64,000 nt of DNA from Lithodes maja (GCA_037953745.1 JBAKBP010004462.1:1-64000), one strand, 5' to 3'. Positions 21,792 to 35,133 are shown, counted from the stretch's first letter. Numbers and translations: made by a program. The notes: a model not told the origin generated them from the sequence alone.

Positions 21792-23228
21792 ATGAATTCT
21801 AGCACAGCCTCGGAGTCCCCAGGGGGGGGGACCATAAATGCCCCCACACCCAACCGACCATCCCCTGACGACCCCACACAATTACCTTGTTACGAACTGG
21901 CACTCGGGTACACAAGGGCTCTCAATCAGGACTCGAATACGGCTCGCTGCCACAACGGAAACACACGATCCCAACCCCTGAGTACTGCCAGCCGAACAAA
22001 AAACACCAATACCCTCCAGAGTTCAATCTGCTATAACGGGGTATACAAGAACTCGGTACTAGTGTTCAACAACAGACTAATAAAGAGACAGGAATTATCT
22101 AGTCTGGTCAACAATCAAACAATGAAGTAAGAAACAACAACACCAAAGAATAGTGTTGGCCGAAGCCGAAGTAATCCACCCTTGACTAAGAACTTAAGAA
22201 GTCCTCCACCCTCTACTTCGGATCGGCACTATTACGTTACGTTAATTAATAGTCCTTAAGCATCGAGCAAGGAATCTTCTGAAAAAAGTTAGATGCTTCT
22301 CGGATGCTCGTAAGAAGTACGTATCGGATTTTGAACAGTAATTCAATAAGCAAAACACTGGCAATTAAATACTATTAAAGGTTTAAATTGGCATAAGAAT
22401 AATTAAAAGAATATGCAATAGTAAATGGCAAACATTAAAAAGAAGTACTCCGCAAATGCAACGGCAATAGCCTACTCGGATTGTGCTCGTGGGCCACTAA
22501 TCACTAAAGTAGCCAAGCTTGCAACACATGAAATCAATAGTGCATAAACAATATCATACATAAGGAAAGCTTCAATACTATTCTGTATCTACTAATCTAG
22601 TAAAGTCTAGCTGGGGTACTGTGGGCAAAAGGTAGCAGTGACTGAGCAAAAACGGCTCGTAGCCTAGCGAAGTCCTCACAACTGTTTAAAGTATTACGTT
22701 AAAACTAACAAGTGCACTTTGAGAAATCCAGATCCCTTGTATCTGGTTTTCTCCCGGCTCCTTGACAAAGTAAAAAACAAACTGTTAATAAAATACAGGG
22801 TGGTTAGGCTCTTGCCCTCACGCACTGTAAATTATTAACTCAACACAGTCAGCCGCGAAGACAACCTAGGCTTCACTGAACCGAAACGAGTATGCAGGTT
22901 TATCGCTTAACCACTGCATCAAACAACAACTCGTAACACAGAAAAGCCTTACCCCCAGTCTAGCATTACCTAGACTAGCAGAAAACAGGAATAATAATAA
23001 TAACACACAGGGAAATGCATATACAAGTGCAACAAACATAAATCAATCCTATTCTAAGTTAACCCTTCCAAAATAGGCTATCTAATAGGCAAGTATCTCG
23101 TGAGAACTCAAGCGATAATACGTTGGCTGACTAGCTCTGCACCGACGGGACCTTGGAAGTTAAACAGGCAGGGAAAAGAGGAGATAAGAATGTAAGGTAG
23201 TAGAGAAAGTTCACATCAGTCAGAAGAA

Positions 23229-25079
23229 TGTTACGACCTGGCACTTGGGTACACAAGGGCTCTCAATCAGGACTCGAGTACGGCTCGCTGCCACAACGGA
23301 AACACACGATCCCAAACCCTGAGTACTGCCAGCCGAACAAAAAACACCAATACCCTCCAGAGTTCGATCTGCTATAACGGGGTATACAAGAACTCGGTAC
23401 TAGTGTTCAACAACAGACTAATAAAGAGACAGGAATTATCTAGTCTGGTCAACAATCAAACAAAGAAGTAAGAAACAACAACACCAAAGAATAGTGTTGG
23501 CCGAAGCCGAAGTAATCCACCCTTGACTAAGAACTTAAGAAGTCCTCCACCCTCTACTTCGGATCGGCACTATTACGTTACGTTAATTAATAGTTCTTAA
23601 GCATCGAGCAAGGAATCTTCTGAAAAAGTTAGATGCTTCTCGGATGCTCGTAAGAAGTACGTATCGGATTTTGAACAGCAATTCAATAAGCAAAACACTG
23701 GCAATTAAATATTATTAAAGGTTTAAATTGGCATAAGAATAATTATAAGAATATGCAATAGTAAATGGCAAACATTAAAAAGAAGTACTCCGCAAATGCA
23801 CCGGCAATAGCCTACTCGGATTGTGCTCGTGGGCCACTAATCACTAAAGTAGCCAAGCGTGCAACACATGAAATCAATAGTGCATAAACAATATCATACA
23901 TAAGGAAAGCTTCAATACTATTCTGTATCTGCTGATCGAGTAAAGTCTAGCTGGGATGTAGTAGGCTAGGAAACAATGGCTGAGCAAGCGGCTCGTAGCC
24001 TAGCGAAGTCCTTAAGGCTGTGCGGCCAAATTACGTTAATTGACGGGGTGCTCTCTTGAGAGATCCAGATCGCTAGTATCTGGTTCTCTCCTGGCGACCC
24101 TCTCAAAGTCAAAGCAAACGAGTTAGCACAGTGTTGGGTGGCAGAGGCAAAAGCCCTCACTCGCAACACAGTGCTAAACTCACAAGGTACACAGTCAGAA
24201 AGACCACCTAGGCTTCCCACGTCTCCGTTGCGATTTTACAGGTTCAACAAAATCTAGTACACATCGGAAATCACAACACCAGTAGCCCTATCCCAGTCTA
24301 GCATTACCTAGACCAGCAGAAAACAGGAACAATAATAATAACACACAGGGAAATGCATATACGAGTGCAACAAACATAAATCAATCCTATTCTAAGTTAA
24401 CCCTTCCAAAATAGGCTATCTACTAGGCATATATCTCGTGAGAACTCAAGCGATAATACGTTGGCTGACTAGCTCTGCACCAACAGGACCATGGAAGTTA
24501 AAAAGGGTAGGGAAAAGAGGAGATAAGAATGCAAAGGTAGTAGAGAAAGTTCACATCAGTCAGAAGAATATATATAGTTAGCAAGGGAAATGAGAAGTCG
24601 CTCTGCCTAATGAGTTCTGATCTAAAAATGGCTAGACTTCCCTTTTTATACTCGGCCCTCTAGTGAGCCCAACGTGAACTACTAAGGACCGCCCACTGAC
24701 AATCATTACGTAATTTCTCTCTCTCAATCTGGGATAGACAAAGGCTTTCCCAGCACTGAGGGGAGGGGGGAGGGGGGGAGTGCTAATGAGTTAGGCCCAC
24801 CTCCTGCATGGCGCACCCACTGACCCCCATTACGTAATCTCTCTCTCTCCTCTCATCATTACAAATAAGTTTTATACACAATACTTATAACTAATGATAT
24901 AAAATAGAACTCGTTGACTCAGATGAAAACAAAATACATATTCATAATACTTATAGTACAACGGCTCACATGAACTAAGTTAGGAAACTCTACATAGACT
25001 ACAGCCAAAGTTCCTGCCCTGACGATCCTAGCGAGAGTGGGCGTTCTGTACAGCATGCTCACACTGGACATGCGTCACA
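23229..25079 (-). repeat. Gypsy 1 3' LTR
   Basis: 1851 bp, beginning TGTTACGACC and ending GTCACA as read on the plus strand. Nearly identical to the other LTR; it lacks the 11 bp found there near 31622. Confidence 0.9.
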
Positions 25080-25095
25080 CCTCCCCCAAGATTTT
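25080..25095 (-). promoter_or_regulatory. Gypsy 1 polypurine tract
   Basis: On the minus strand AAAATCTTGGGGGAGG lies directly against the 3' LTR, the expected place for plus-strand priming. Gypsy 2 has a matching tract at 37254-37270. Confidence 0.75.
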
Positions 25096-25564
25096 ACTTG
25101 CTCAACCCTGAGCTAAAATCTGACAAACACAGAACCCCATCAAGCCCCTCACACCCAGCGACCGCATAGCACTAAAACAAAGCTGAGTTTATCACCAAAA
25201 CACATCTTATTAAAAAAAAAATTCACATTTTATAACTCCTCCCAACAAGAGCAAAAAGACACAATATCATGCTCCCAGAGCGAGCTTACAGCAGCTCAGC
25301 CGTTTGATAGTTCGTGGACTACTCAAACTCTATAGGCTATGACAAACTTATACAATTATCTATATCAAAAGAAAGAGTTTTTTTATGATTTTTATATTTT
25401 AATATGTTTTTCCCGGCTGCACTATAAGGGCAGCCTATTTTCTTCTATACCAAACGCTCAACTCCTGCTTTACGACCCAATACGCTGGGCTACAACCGCG
25501 AGCCAACAAGCACCAAGCGCAAAATACTATTCAAACTAAAGCATGAGGCTACCCGTGTGTCAAT

Positions 25565-28500
25565 CTACCCAGGATCACATACCCTTGAACGACCATCTGC
25601 AACCACGTTGTCACAACCGGCAATATGGCGTATGTCCAGGTTATATACCAATAACCTTAGTGACCACCTGGTCAGCCTCATATTCCGATTGTGAAACTGG
25701 TCCAAGAACTTGAGAGGGTGATGATCTGGGTAAACTATAACGACCGGACCATAGGCTGGAACATAGACCTCGAAATGCCCCAGCGCAAGCACAACCGCCA
25801 GCAGCTCCTCCTCGACAACAGAGCAGCTCCCCTGGGCCGAATTGTACTTCTCCGAGCAGAAACTAACAGGATGCTCCAGCCCATCATCGTCCTTTTCCAC
25901 TTCATTCATCAGGTTCTGAAACGTTGCTGGTGCATTCTTAAGTCCGTCAGGCATAACATTGCACCGGTAGGCACTCCCGTCCACAACAAAACCACATACC
26001 TCTTTAGCACGCTCGGACAAAGGTACTTGCCAGTAACCTTTTACTAAATCTACTTTCGTGATAGGCGATGCAGCCCCGAGGCGGTCTATGGTGTCGTCAA
26101 CTCTTGATAAGGTATAGGCGTCTGTCAGGGATAATGCACACACACTCTCGCAATCAACACACTCACTGATCTTGCCACTTAACACCGGTTGCAAAGTTAC
26201 AGGCAACGACCACTCACGACATTCCTTATCCCTCAGACCCTTCGTCCACACGTAATCCAGCTCTGCTTGCACCATAGGCTGTCGAGCAGGATTTATACGG
26301 TAGGGAATTAAACTGAGCCTTGCACTATCTCCAGCCTGCATGTCGGATTCTATCCCGTACATCAGGCCTGGAGAAGCAACAAACATGCGAAAGTACTGCC
26401 ATAGCCTAGTAAACAACTGCCTTGCACTGTCTCCACGAACAACATGCCTAGTGCCCTCCCACAACCCAGCCGAGACCGCAGCTTCTAACCTGTAGTCTCC
26501 CTCCTTCTCCACCTTCGTCCCTAGAACAGCCAGGTCATGAGAGGGACAATCAGTACCACCTGTGCAGTCACTCCCATAGTTCATTATTGCTAAGGCTTCC
26601 CCGCCGATACCGTACATGCGCACCCCCGCATTCCTTGTGACGACATCTGCCTGCTCAGCATCACCGCTTTTAGAGACATGGCCAGATACAGTCGGTCTAT
26701 GGTAGGGCTGTTGCATTAGACTAGAGCAGCATTGGGAGGCTATGTGACGACCGGGCACATCCACTCCACAGCCAACCTCACCAATCTGCTCAATGTCCTC
26801 CTTTTGACCACCACCCTTGGCAGCCATGGGTCGACCCTGACCTGGCAACCATGCCAAAGCCTCGTCGCCCACCTTGAACCACCGAAACAACGAGGCTAAC
26901 GGTCTTTCAACATTCACGTGACCTGCCCGCGGAACATCTTGCACCGCCCGAGTTGTGAGACTCAGGGGCTCGGCACGACCAGTGGGGTATGAACCGAGCT
27001 GGTGCTGGAGTGCTGCACACTGCTGCTCAGGCAGGTGCTCTAGCGCTTCCACAGCCACCAGACTCGTGTCCCCCGCCCACTGCTCCGCCGAGACATGACA
27101 ATCCCTACTCTCCTCCACCTGTGCCCTACTGCCCCCCTCTCCTTCTCCACCTTGGCCGCGGCAGACCAACGCAGGGACAGTAGGCTGCTCAGGTGGTTGC
27201 CTCACAAACTCCTCCAACAGGTTCACATGACATGCTTCCCCGTCCTCGTGTTTGATCTCGACAGCACCATTACCACACTTCTGAACTTCCGGATCCTCCA
27301 ACTGCAGTTTACAAATATCTGAGGGAACCAACCTGTCTAGATGCTTCCGAAGCAACCCAAGTCCTCCCCCAATATCAAACTGAGCAACCCTTTTTTCTCT
27401 CCGTGTGTAACGTTGCTGCCTCGGAGTCTCTTCCTGCCCTACCTCCTCACTAGCTGTGACAGGTCCTGGGGCCTCTCCAGACTCCAACATAGGTGCCAAT
27501 ACTGAATCACCCGGGAGAGCCGCCGAGTCAAAACTCTTAAAACCAACTCCTGCTTTAGCCTCCTCCTGTTGATCGTTCCTCCGCTGGTCTGAAGACGGAG
27601 GACTAGGCTGTGACACTTTAGCTGCCCGAGCTCGGATGACAACACACGCCATGGGTTGTGTCTGGCACCGCTCGACCCACTCTTGCTCTTCCCCACTCAC
27701 GTCGGCCGGCCTCTCGGCAACGACTAAGGGTAGAACCTCAGAAGCGGGCATTGCAAAGTCGTTGCCGAGAAGAAGGTCGACGCCCTCCACTGGCAGTTTC
27801 TCCACAATCCCGACATCCAATTCACGTGCCACACCATCCACCTCCAACTCCAACCGCACCAGCGGGTATGACCGAGTTGCATTAATACCCTGCACCACTA
27901 CCACCCGAGCCGCGTTTATAGGGTAGCCAGTCAAGTTTTTCATCAGAGTCTGGGAAGCACCTGTATCACGCAAGACCTCTACTCCATGCTTGCGCCCCGC
28001 CCACATCACGCAACCCCGCCCTCTATGGTCGCAAAAAACATCCTGAGCAGGGTTCGAGCCTCCCAGGTGCTTCTGCATTGGCTGTGCCTCAGCCTCTGAC
28101 GAACTGCCCCGGGCAAACTCAGATGACTTCGGAGACACACCAATGTTGCAGGCCAAAGACACAGCTGCTGTAGGTGGTTTGCTAGGACAGACTCTTGCAA
28201 AGTGCCCCTTTTCATGACAATGATAACACTCCAACTCCCCTTTGGGCTTCCCTTGGTACTGGGAAGGGCCCGGCCCCTTCTTAAATGGGACGGTGCTAGT
28301 CTTGTGGTCAGTCTTGGTATCATGGCTCTTGTACTTGTTTGCATAAGGTATATCACTAACTCGGGGGGGTGGGGCGTCACGCCCCTTGTTACCTGCCTCA
28401 CTACGCTGGGCAGACCCGCACCCACGAATTAGTGATAGCCGGAGGTCAGCCATCTCAGCTGCCTCCTGTAGAGTTTTTGGGTTCTTTTCTTTAATAGTTA

Positions 28501-29608
28501 AAGTCATTTCTGCACCAGTACACTTATAAAACTGCTCGAGCAGAAACAGCTCAGTCAACTGTTCGGCCGTCTCAGCTTTCTCAGAACGTGTCCAGTTTTT
28601 AAGTGCATCTTTTAAGTCCCGGGCATGTTCAAGAAAGGTCGCCTCCCTAGTCTTTGTAACACCCCGAAACTTCAATCGATATGTTTCCGGTTGCAACTCG
28701 TATGCCCGTAGGTCAGCTCTCTTCAATTCTGGGTAGTCAATGCAAGACTCTAAAGGCAGTGCATCATAAGCCTTCAGACCCTTACCCGTAAGTCTTGAGG
28801 AGACTAGAGCTGCCCACTTCTCTTCAGGCTAATTATGCTCCCTACACTTCTTCTCAAAACGATTAAAAAATTCTGTGACTTCAGTTTCACTAAATACCGG
28901 CACCAATTTGACTAAGTGGGCCAAGGACTGTTCTCTTACTTGGCCCTCACGGCCCATCCGAGTCCCTGTCAACTCTGCACGAGTCTTATCTAAATCTAAT
29001 TTAGCACAATATTTCTCTGAGTCGTACCTAAGCTCAGCCTCATGCCTCCTAGTCTCAGCCTCAATCTCATGCCTCCTAGTCTCATTCTCCTGCTTCCTAG
29101 CCTCAGCCTCAATCTTAGCAAGCTCAAGTCTAAATACCATATCTGGAGACAGGCAGGAAGAGGGAGCTGCCACTACTGAAGGAGGGGGGGCAAAAACTGG
29201 GGAACCACCATGTGCACCACCCGAGGGCACTCCAATCTGCCAATTCTCATCCCTCTGTGGGAGAGTGCTAACCTCCGGTAACTGAGTGGACGGCACTGTG
29301 GGAGTCGAGTGAGAGGGGATCTGGGGAGGAACCCCCCCAAACACCCTCTCCTCCGAAACCCCATGTCGCCCACGCAACACCCAGGAAATCAGCTCCCCCT
29401 TGGACATCCCTACTACATTGGAAATGCCCAAAACCTTGGCAATCAGGTGCAAGCCACAAACATCCACCCCAGTCAGCCTCTCCTCCGTCACGTGGTACCG
29501 CTTACTCACAAAAACTCTAGCATCCTCCTCACTGGTTACTAACGACACACCTTCAAATGGCATCTCTCGCTCATCGTCAGTGCTAGTGCACGACATACTG
29601 AAGTCCAC
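25565..29608 (-). pseudogene. Gypsy 1 gag-protease-(partial RT)-RNase H
   Basis: One frame from ATG at 29608 to 25565, with a single TAG at 28829-28831 where Gypsy 2 has a Trp codon. Order: an N-terminal region with a SAP-like stretch, a charged coiled region, a SCAN-like block (about 28726-28440), zinc knuckle CYHCHEKGHFARVC, protease LRDTGAS, then a jump to CHVNLLEE with the integrase missing. A partial RT follows (DLVKGYWQVPL present, YLDD box absent) and an RNase H without its first Asp. A segment with FKVGDEALAWLPGQG resembles the integrase C-terminal GPY region placed downstream, so the middle is rearranged. The long frame survives although polymerase and integrase functions must be lost. 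No env-like frame follows. Confidence 0.85.
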
Positions 29609-29789
29609 AAAAAAATTCTCGAGACAAAAGTGTTAAACTTCCTATGCAAGCACTAATTACTAAATTAACTGGAGTCTCTTAAATGCTTTACTAATTGCCA
29701 TACAAAAACAAATATTCTTCAATATGCACACTAAAATACAAACAAACAAATGTTGTACAACTCTGCAAAAATTTATACTGTTCACAAAA

Positions 29790-29807
29790 TCCTAAGCAAG
29801 GTCGCCA
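29790..29807 (-). promoter_or_regulatory. Gypsy 1 primer-binding site
   Basis: Two bases inside the 5' LTR the minus strand reads TGGCGACCTTGCTTAGG. TGGCGACC agrees with a tRNA 3' end; a tRNA-Arg primer as in some insect Gypsy elements is possible. The same octamer is in Gypsy 2. Confidence 0.6.
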
Positions 29808-29809
29808 TT

Positions 29810-31672
29810 TGTTACGACCTGGCACTCGGGTACACAAGGGCTCTCAATCAGGACTCGAGTATGGCTCGCTGCCACAACGGAAACACACGATCCCAAACCC
29901 TGAGTACTGCCAGCCGAACAAAAAACACCAATACCCTCCAGAGTTCGATCTGCTATAACGGGGTATACAAGAACTCGGTACTAGTGTTCAACAACAGACT
30001 AATAAAGAGACAGGAATTATCTAGTCTGGTCAACAATCAAACAAAGAAGTAAGAAACAACAACACCAAAGAATAGTGTTGGCCGAAGCCGAAGTAATCCA
30101 CCCTTGACTAAGAACTTAAGAAGTCCTCCACCCTCTACTTCGGATCGGCACTATTACGTTACGTTAATTAATAGTCCTTAAGCATCGAGCAAGGAATCTT
30201 CTGAAAAAGTTAGATGCTTCTCGGATGCTCGTAAGAAGTACGTATCGGATTTTGAACAGCAATTCAATAAGCAAAACACTGGCAATTAAATATTATTAAA
30301 GGTTTAAATTGGCATAAGAATAATTATAAGAATATGCAATAGTAAATGGCAAACATTAAAAAGAAGTACTTCGCAAATGCACCGGCAATAGCCTACTCGG
30401 ATTGTGCTCGTGGGCCACTAATCACTAAAGTAGCCAAGCGTGCAACACATGAAATCAATAGTGCATAAACAATATCATACATAAGGAAAGCTTCAATACT
30501 ATTCTGTATCTGCTGATCGAGTAAAGTCTAGCTGGGATGTAGTAGGCTAGGAAACAATGGCTGAGCAAGCGGCTCGTAGCCTAGCGAAGTCCTTAAGGCT
30601 GTGCGGCCAAATTACGTTAATTGACGGGGTGCTCTCTTGAGAGATCCAGATCGCTAGTATCTGGTTCTCTCCTGGCGACCCTCTCAAAGTCAAAGCAAAC
30701 GAGTTAGCACAGTGTTGGGTGGCAGAGGCAAAAGCCCTCACTCGCAACACAGTGCTAAACTCACAAGGTACACAGTCAGAAAGACCACCTAGGCTTCCCA
30801 CGTCTCCGTTGCGATTGTACAGGTTCAACAAAATCTAGTACACATCGGAAATCACAACACCAGTAGCCCTATCCCAGTCTAGCATTACCTAGACCAGCAG
30901 AAAACAGGAACAATAATAATAACACACAGGGAAATGCATATACGAGTGCAACAAACATAAATCAATCCTATTCTAAGTTAACCCTTCCAAAATAGGCTAT
31001 CTACTAGGCATATATCTCGTGAGAACTCAAGCGATAATACGTTGGCTGACTAGCTCTGCACCAACGGGACCATGGAAGTTAAAAAGGGTAGGGAAAAGAG
31101 GAGATAAGAATGCAAAGGTAGTAGAGAAAGTTCACATCAGTCAGAAGAATATATATAGTTAGCAAGGGAAATGAGAAGTCGCTCTGCCTAATGAGTTCTG
31201 ATCTAAAAATGGCTAGACTTCCCTTTTTATACTCGGCCCTCTAGTGAGCCCAACGTGAACTACCAAGGACCGCCCACTGACAATCATTACGTAATTTCTC
31301 TCTCTCAATCTGGGATAGACAAAGGCTTTCCCAGCACTGAGGGGAGGGGGGAGGGGGGGGAGTGCTAATGAGTTAGGCCCACCTCCCGCATGGCGCACCC
31401 ACTGACCCCCATTACGTAATCTCTCTCTCTCCTCTCATCATTACAAATAAGTTTTATACACAATACTTATAACTAATGATATAAAATAGAACTCGTTGAC
31501 TCAGATGAAAACAAAATACATATTCATAATACTTATAGTACAACGGCTCACATGAACTAAGTTAGGAAACTCTACATGGACTACAGCCAAAGTTCCTGCC
31601 CTGATGATCCTAGCGAGAGTGGGGCATGACTAGGCGTTCTGTACAGCATGCTCACACTGGACATGCGTCACA
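29810..31672 (-). repeat. Gypsy 1 5' LTR
   Basis: 1863 bp. As the 5' LTR of a minus-strand element it should hold the promoter; no TATA assignment is made. Confidence 0.9.
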
Positions 31673-33240
31673 AGAATATATATAGGTAGCAAGGGAAATG
31701 AGAAGTCGCTCTGCCTAATGAGTTCTGATGAAAAAATGGCTAGACTTCCCTTTTTATACCCGGCCCTCTAGTGAGCCCAACGTGAACTACTAAGGACCGC
31801 CCACTGACAACCATTACGTAATTTCTCTCTCTCCTCTGGGATAGACAAAGGCTCCCCTAGCACTGAGGGGAGGGGGGGGGGGTAGTGCTAGTGAGTTAGG
31901 CCCACCTCCCGCCTGGCGCACCCACTGACCCCCAACGGTGGCTGTTTCTCTTCCCATCATTACAAATAAGTTTTACACACAATACTTATAACTAATGATA
32001 TAAAATAGAACTCGTTGACTCAGATGAAAACAAAATACATATTCATAATACTTATAGTACAACGGCTCACATGAACTAAGTTAGGAAACTCTACATAGAG
32101 TACAGCCAAAGTTCCTGCCCTGACGATCCTAGCGAGAGTGGGGCATGACTAGGCGTTCTCTACAGCATGCTCACACTGGACATGCGTAACAACCTGGACC
32201 TCGGCCTGTTACTCTTTCTATTAATTTCTGCAACATTCGTGGACTTTCCTCTAACTTTCACTCTGTTGAGCACCATCTCTCCTCCTACAAACCTGATCTT
32301 CTCTTCCTCACCGAAACTCAGGTGTCTGTAGCAACATCCAGCAGCCCCTTCTCTGTATCCTCCTACTTTCTCTATCCTAGTTGCAAAGCCAAAGGCAGAT
32401 GTTGTGCATATGTGCACAACAAACTCACTTGCTCTCGTGTTCCCGATTTCGACTCCTCTGAATTCTCAACTTTATGGCTCAGACTTTCCTGTCATTCTCT
32501 TACTAAATATTTCTGTGCTGTCTAACTTTCCCCTAACTCTACCAACTTTCCCAAATTCTTTGACTATCTAAACTCTACAGTGGAACACATTCTATCCATT
32601 TCTCCTTTCTCAGAAATCTCCATCTTAGGAGATTTCAACTTTCACCACCGCCAATGGCTCTCCTCTCACACTACTGATCCACCTGATGAACAAGCCTACG
32701 TCTTTTCTGTCATAAATGACAGAGCAGTTAGTTCAGCAACCCACCCGTATCCCGGATCGCATCGGAGATCGGCCCAACATTCTTGACTTGTTTCTAACTT
32801 CTAACCCTTCTTCTTATACTGTCGATCTTTTCTCTCCTCTGGGCTCCTCCGACCATAAACTTATCTCTGTCACCTGTCCTATCTCTCCAGTACGGCCACC
32901 CGATCCTCCTAGCCCGCGGCGCTTGTGGCACTTTGGCGCTGCCGACTGGGAGGCTCTCCGGCAGTATTTCTTTGATTTCCCATGGAATGATTTCTGCTTC
33001 CGTGGCCGGGGACCCTCGGAGTGTGCTGAACGCATTACCGAGGTAATCCTATCGGGCATGGAAGCATACATTCCATTCTCCTTCTCTCAGACTAATGCTA
33101 AAAAATCTTGGTTTACTCATGCCTGTTCAACTGCTGTCCGCAATAAGGAGGAAGCAATCAAACGGTACCGACGCCTTAAAACTCAAGACTCTCATTCTTC
33201 CTATGTTTCTGCCTGGAATCAAGCCAAATCTGTTCTTTGA

Positions 33241-35058
33241 CTTGCCAAACACTCTTTCATCAATAATAAATGCACTGAACTATCCAACTCTAGCTCTTCC
33301 CAAGCTTTCTGGCATCTAGCCAAAAACTTCTCCAACAATTTCTCTTCCTCGTCTTTCCCTCCCCTTTCCCACTCTGATGGCACAACCATCACTTCTTCCT
33401 CTGACAAAGCTAAACTCTTCGCTCAAACTTTTGCTAGAAACTCCACCTTGGATGATTCCGGTGCTATTCCTCCCTCTTCGCCCTCCTCTCTCTTACTTAT
33501 GCCTAATATCCTAATCTCTTCTAAAGATGTACTTTCTACCCTCTCTGGGCTTAACACTAATAAGGTGTACGGTCCGGACGGTGTTCCTCCTGTTGTTCTC
33601 AAAAACTGTGCTTCCGTGCTGACTCCCTGCCTAGGCAAACTCTTTCGTCTCTGTCTATCCTCTAACGTCTTCCCTTCATGCTGGAAGTTTGCTCACATTC
33701 AACCTGTCCCAAAGAAGGGTGACCGCTCTCAACCCTCCAACTATCGTCCAATTGCTCTCATCTCTTGTCTTTCTAAAGTTTTTGAAACTATTCTTGCTTC
33801 CTAATTTCTTAAGCATTTCTCTTCTCATAATCTGCTCTCAGATCGCCAGTATGGCTTCCTTAAGGGTCGCTCTACTGGTGATCTTCTTTCATATCTTACT
33901 AACTCTTGGTCATCCTCCTTTCGCGACTTCGGTGAGACTTTTTCTATTGCACTAGACATATCGAAAGCCTTCGATAGAGTCTGGCATAAATCTTTAATTT
34001 CTAAACTACCCTCCTTCGGTTTCTATACCTCCATCTGTGCCTTTGTCTCTAATTTCCTTTCCGGCCGTTCCATAGTCGCGGTTGTGGACGGCCATTGTTC
34101 ACTTCCTCACCCTATAAACTCTGGTGTTCCTCAGGGCTCTGTCCTATCTCCTATTCTCTTTCTAATTTTTATAAATGATCTCCTTAACTGTACCTTAATT
34201 CCCATCCATTCATACACAGACGACTCAACCTTACACTACTCCATTAGTTTTTCAGAACGCCCCAGCCAGCAATTCCTCAACGACAAACGTAATGAAACCA
34301 TAGAACTCTTAAATTCTGATCTAAATACTATTTCCAATTGGGGCAGAGAAAACCTTGTTAACTTTAATGCTTCCAAAACCCAATTTCTCCATCTATCTAC
34401 CCGTCAGGATCTCCCAGCGGACTATCCCTTATTCTTCAACAATACAAAAATCAACCCTTCATCTTCTCTCAATATTCTTGGTGTCTCTTTTTCTTCTGCT
34501 CTTATTTGGAAGGACCATATTACCAGTCTTGCTAAGGCAGCCTCCCAGAAGCTCGGTGTGCTCAACCGCCTTAGGGGGTTCTTTTCCCCTGCACAGCTTC
34601 TTGCTCTGTACAGGGGCATAGTGCGCCCTTGTATTGAGTATTGTTCACATGTGTGGGGAGGTTCCTCTCACACCGCTCTCCTGGACAAAGTTGAAAGGAA
34701 GGCCTTTCGTATCATTATCTCCCGTCCACTCACCAACTCTCTGCAGTCTCTCTCTCTCCGCCGCAATGTTGCATCTCTCTCGCTATTCTATCGCTACTAT
34801 AATAATCAGTGTTCCTCAGAGCTATCCCAGTGCATACCACCTCCTTTACGTAGGGCACGTGGTACCCGTCTTGCAACTCAATCCCACCCCTACTCTGTGC
34901 AACTCTCCAACCCAAGAGTGAAACGTTACTCTCAAACTTTTTTCTACTCAACAGCTAAGCTCTGGAACTCTCTCCCAGAATCAGTCTTTCCCTCTTCTTA
35001 TGACTTAGATTGCTTCAAACTCCGTGTGTCCAGGCATTTTGGCTCGAACGTCCCTTGA
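33241..35058 (+). pseudogene. LINE B reverse transcriptase
   Basis: The same frame continues after the TGA and meets one TAA at 33802. Motifs: YGPDGVPPVVLKN (about 33568-33606), NYRPIALIS (about 33739), SKAFDRVWHKSL (motif A, about 33961), SGVPQGSVLSPILF (motif B, about 34120) and SYTDDST (motif C, about 34216). The catalytic box reads YTDD where most jockey-type enzymes have YADD. The C-terminus includes the LWNSLP motif typical of the group. Confidence 0.85.
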
Positions 35059-35133
35059 TTTTGGCCCTGTCACTCTTTCAACTATGGGGGAGGCACTCGC
35101 TATAGGCAGTAGTGCCTTTTGCCTCCCTCAATC

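Larger units (their letters stand above)
23229..31672 (-). mobile_element. Gypsy 1: Gmr1-like LTR retrotransposon, internally deleted
   Basis: 8444 bp with two LTRs of about 1.85 kb and a 4-bp duplication AGAA (23225-23228, 31673-31676), inserted into an older LTR of the same family. It has a primer-binding site, a polypurine tract and one long gag-protease-RT-RNase H frame. The integrase and the RT core are missing. LTR differences are about ten or so substitutions plus an 11-bp indel, so insertion was recent. Confidence 0.9.
21888..32191 (-). mobile_element. Gypsy-type LTR without its own internal region, split by Gypsy 1
   Basis: 21888-23228 plus 31673-32191 together make one LTR (TGTTACG...GTAACA on the plus strand), flanked by ACCT at 21884-21887 and 32192-32195. 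There is no internal region of its own. This is what remains after recombination between two LTRs. Its middle (about 22606-22970) differs strongly from the LTRs of Gypsy 1 while the flanks are almost identical. Confidence 0.85.
21792..33240 (+). pseudogene. LINE B endonuclease region, interrupted and frameshifted
   Basis: The ORF starts at ATG 21792 (MNSSTASESP...). It is cut at 21887 by the LTR insertion and resumes in the same frame at 32192. Endonuclease landmarks are LTETQ (about 32307-32321), GDFNFHH (about 32630-32650) and LGSSDH (about 32839-32856). A stop at 32522, a frameshift near 32730 and a TGA at 33238 break it. Apart from the nested insertion only a few lesions are present, so this copy is of moderate age. 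Confidence 0.8.

Noticed and set aside
21792..22130. Independent 112-codon gene at the LTR edge
   Set aside because: Its first 32 codons are the LINE B ORF start and the rest is LTR sequence; an artefact of the insertion.
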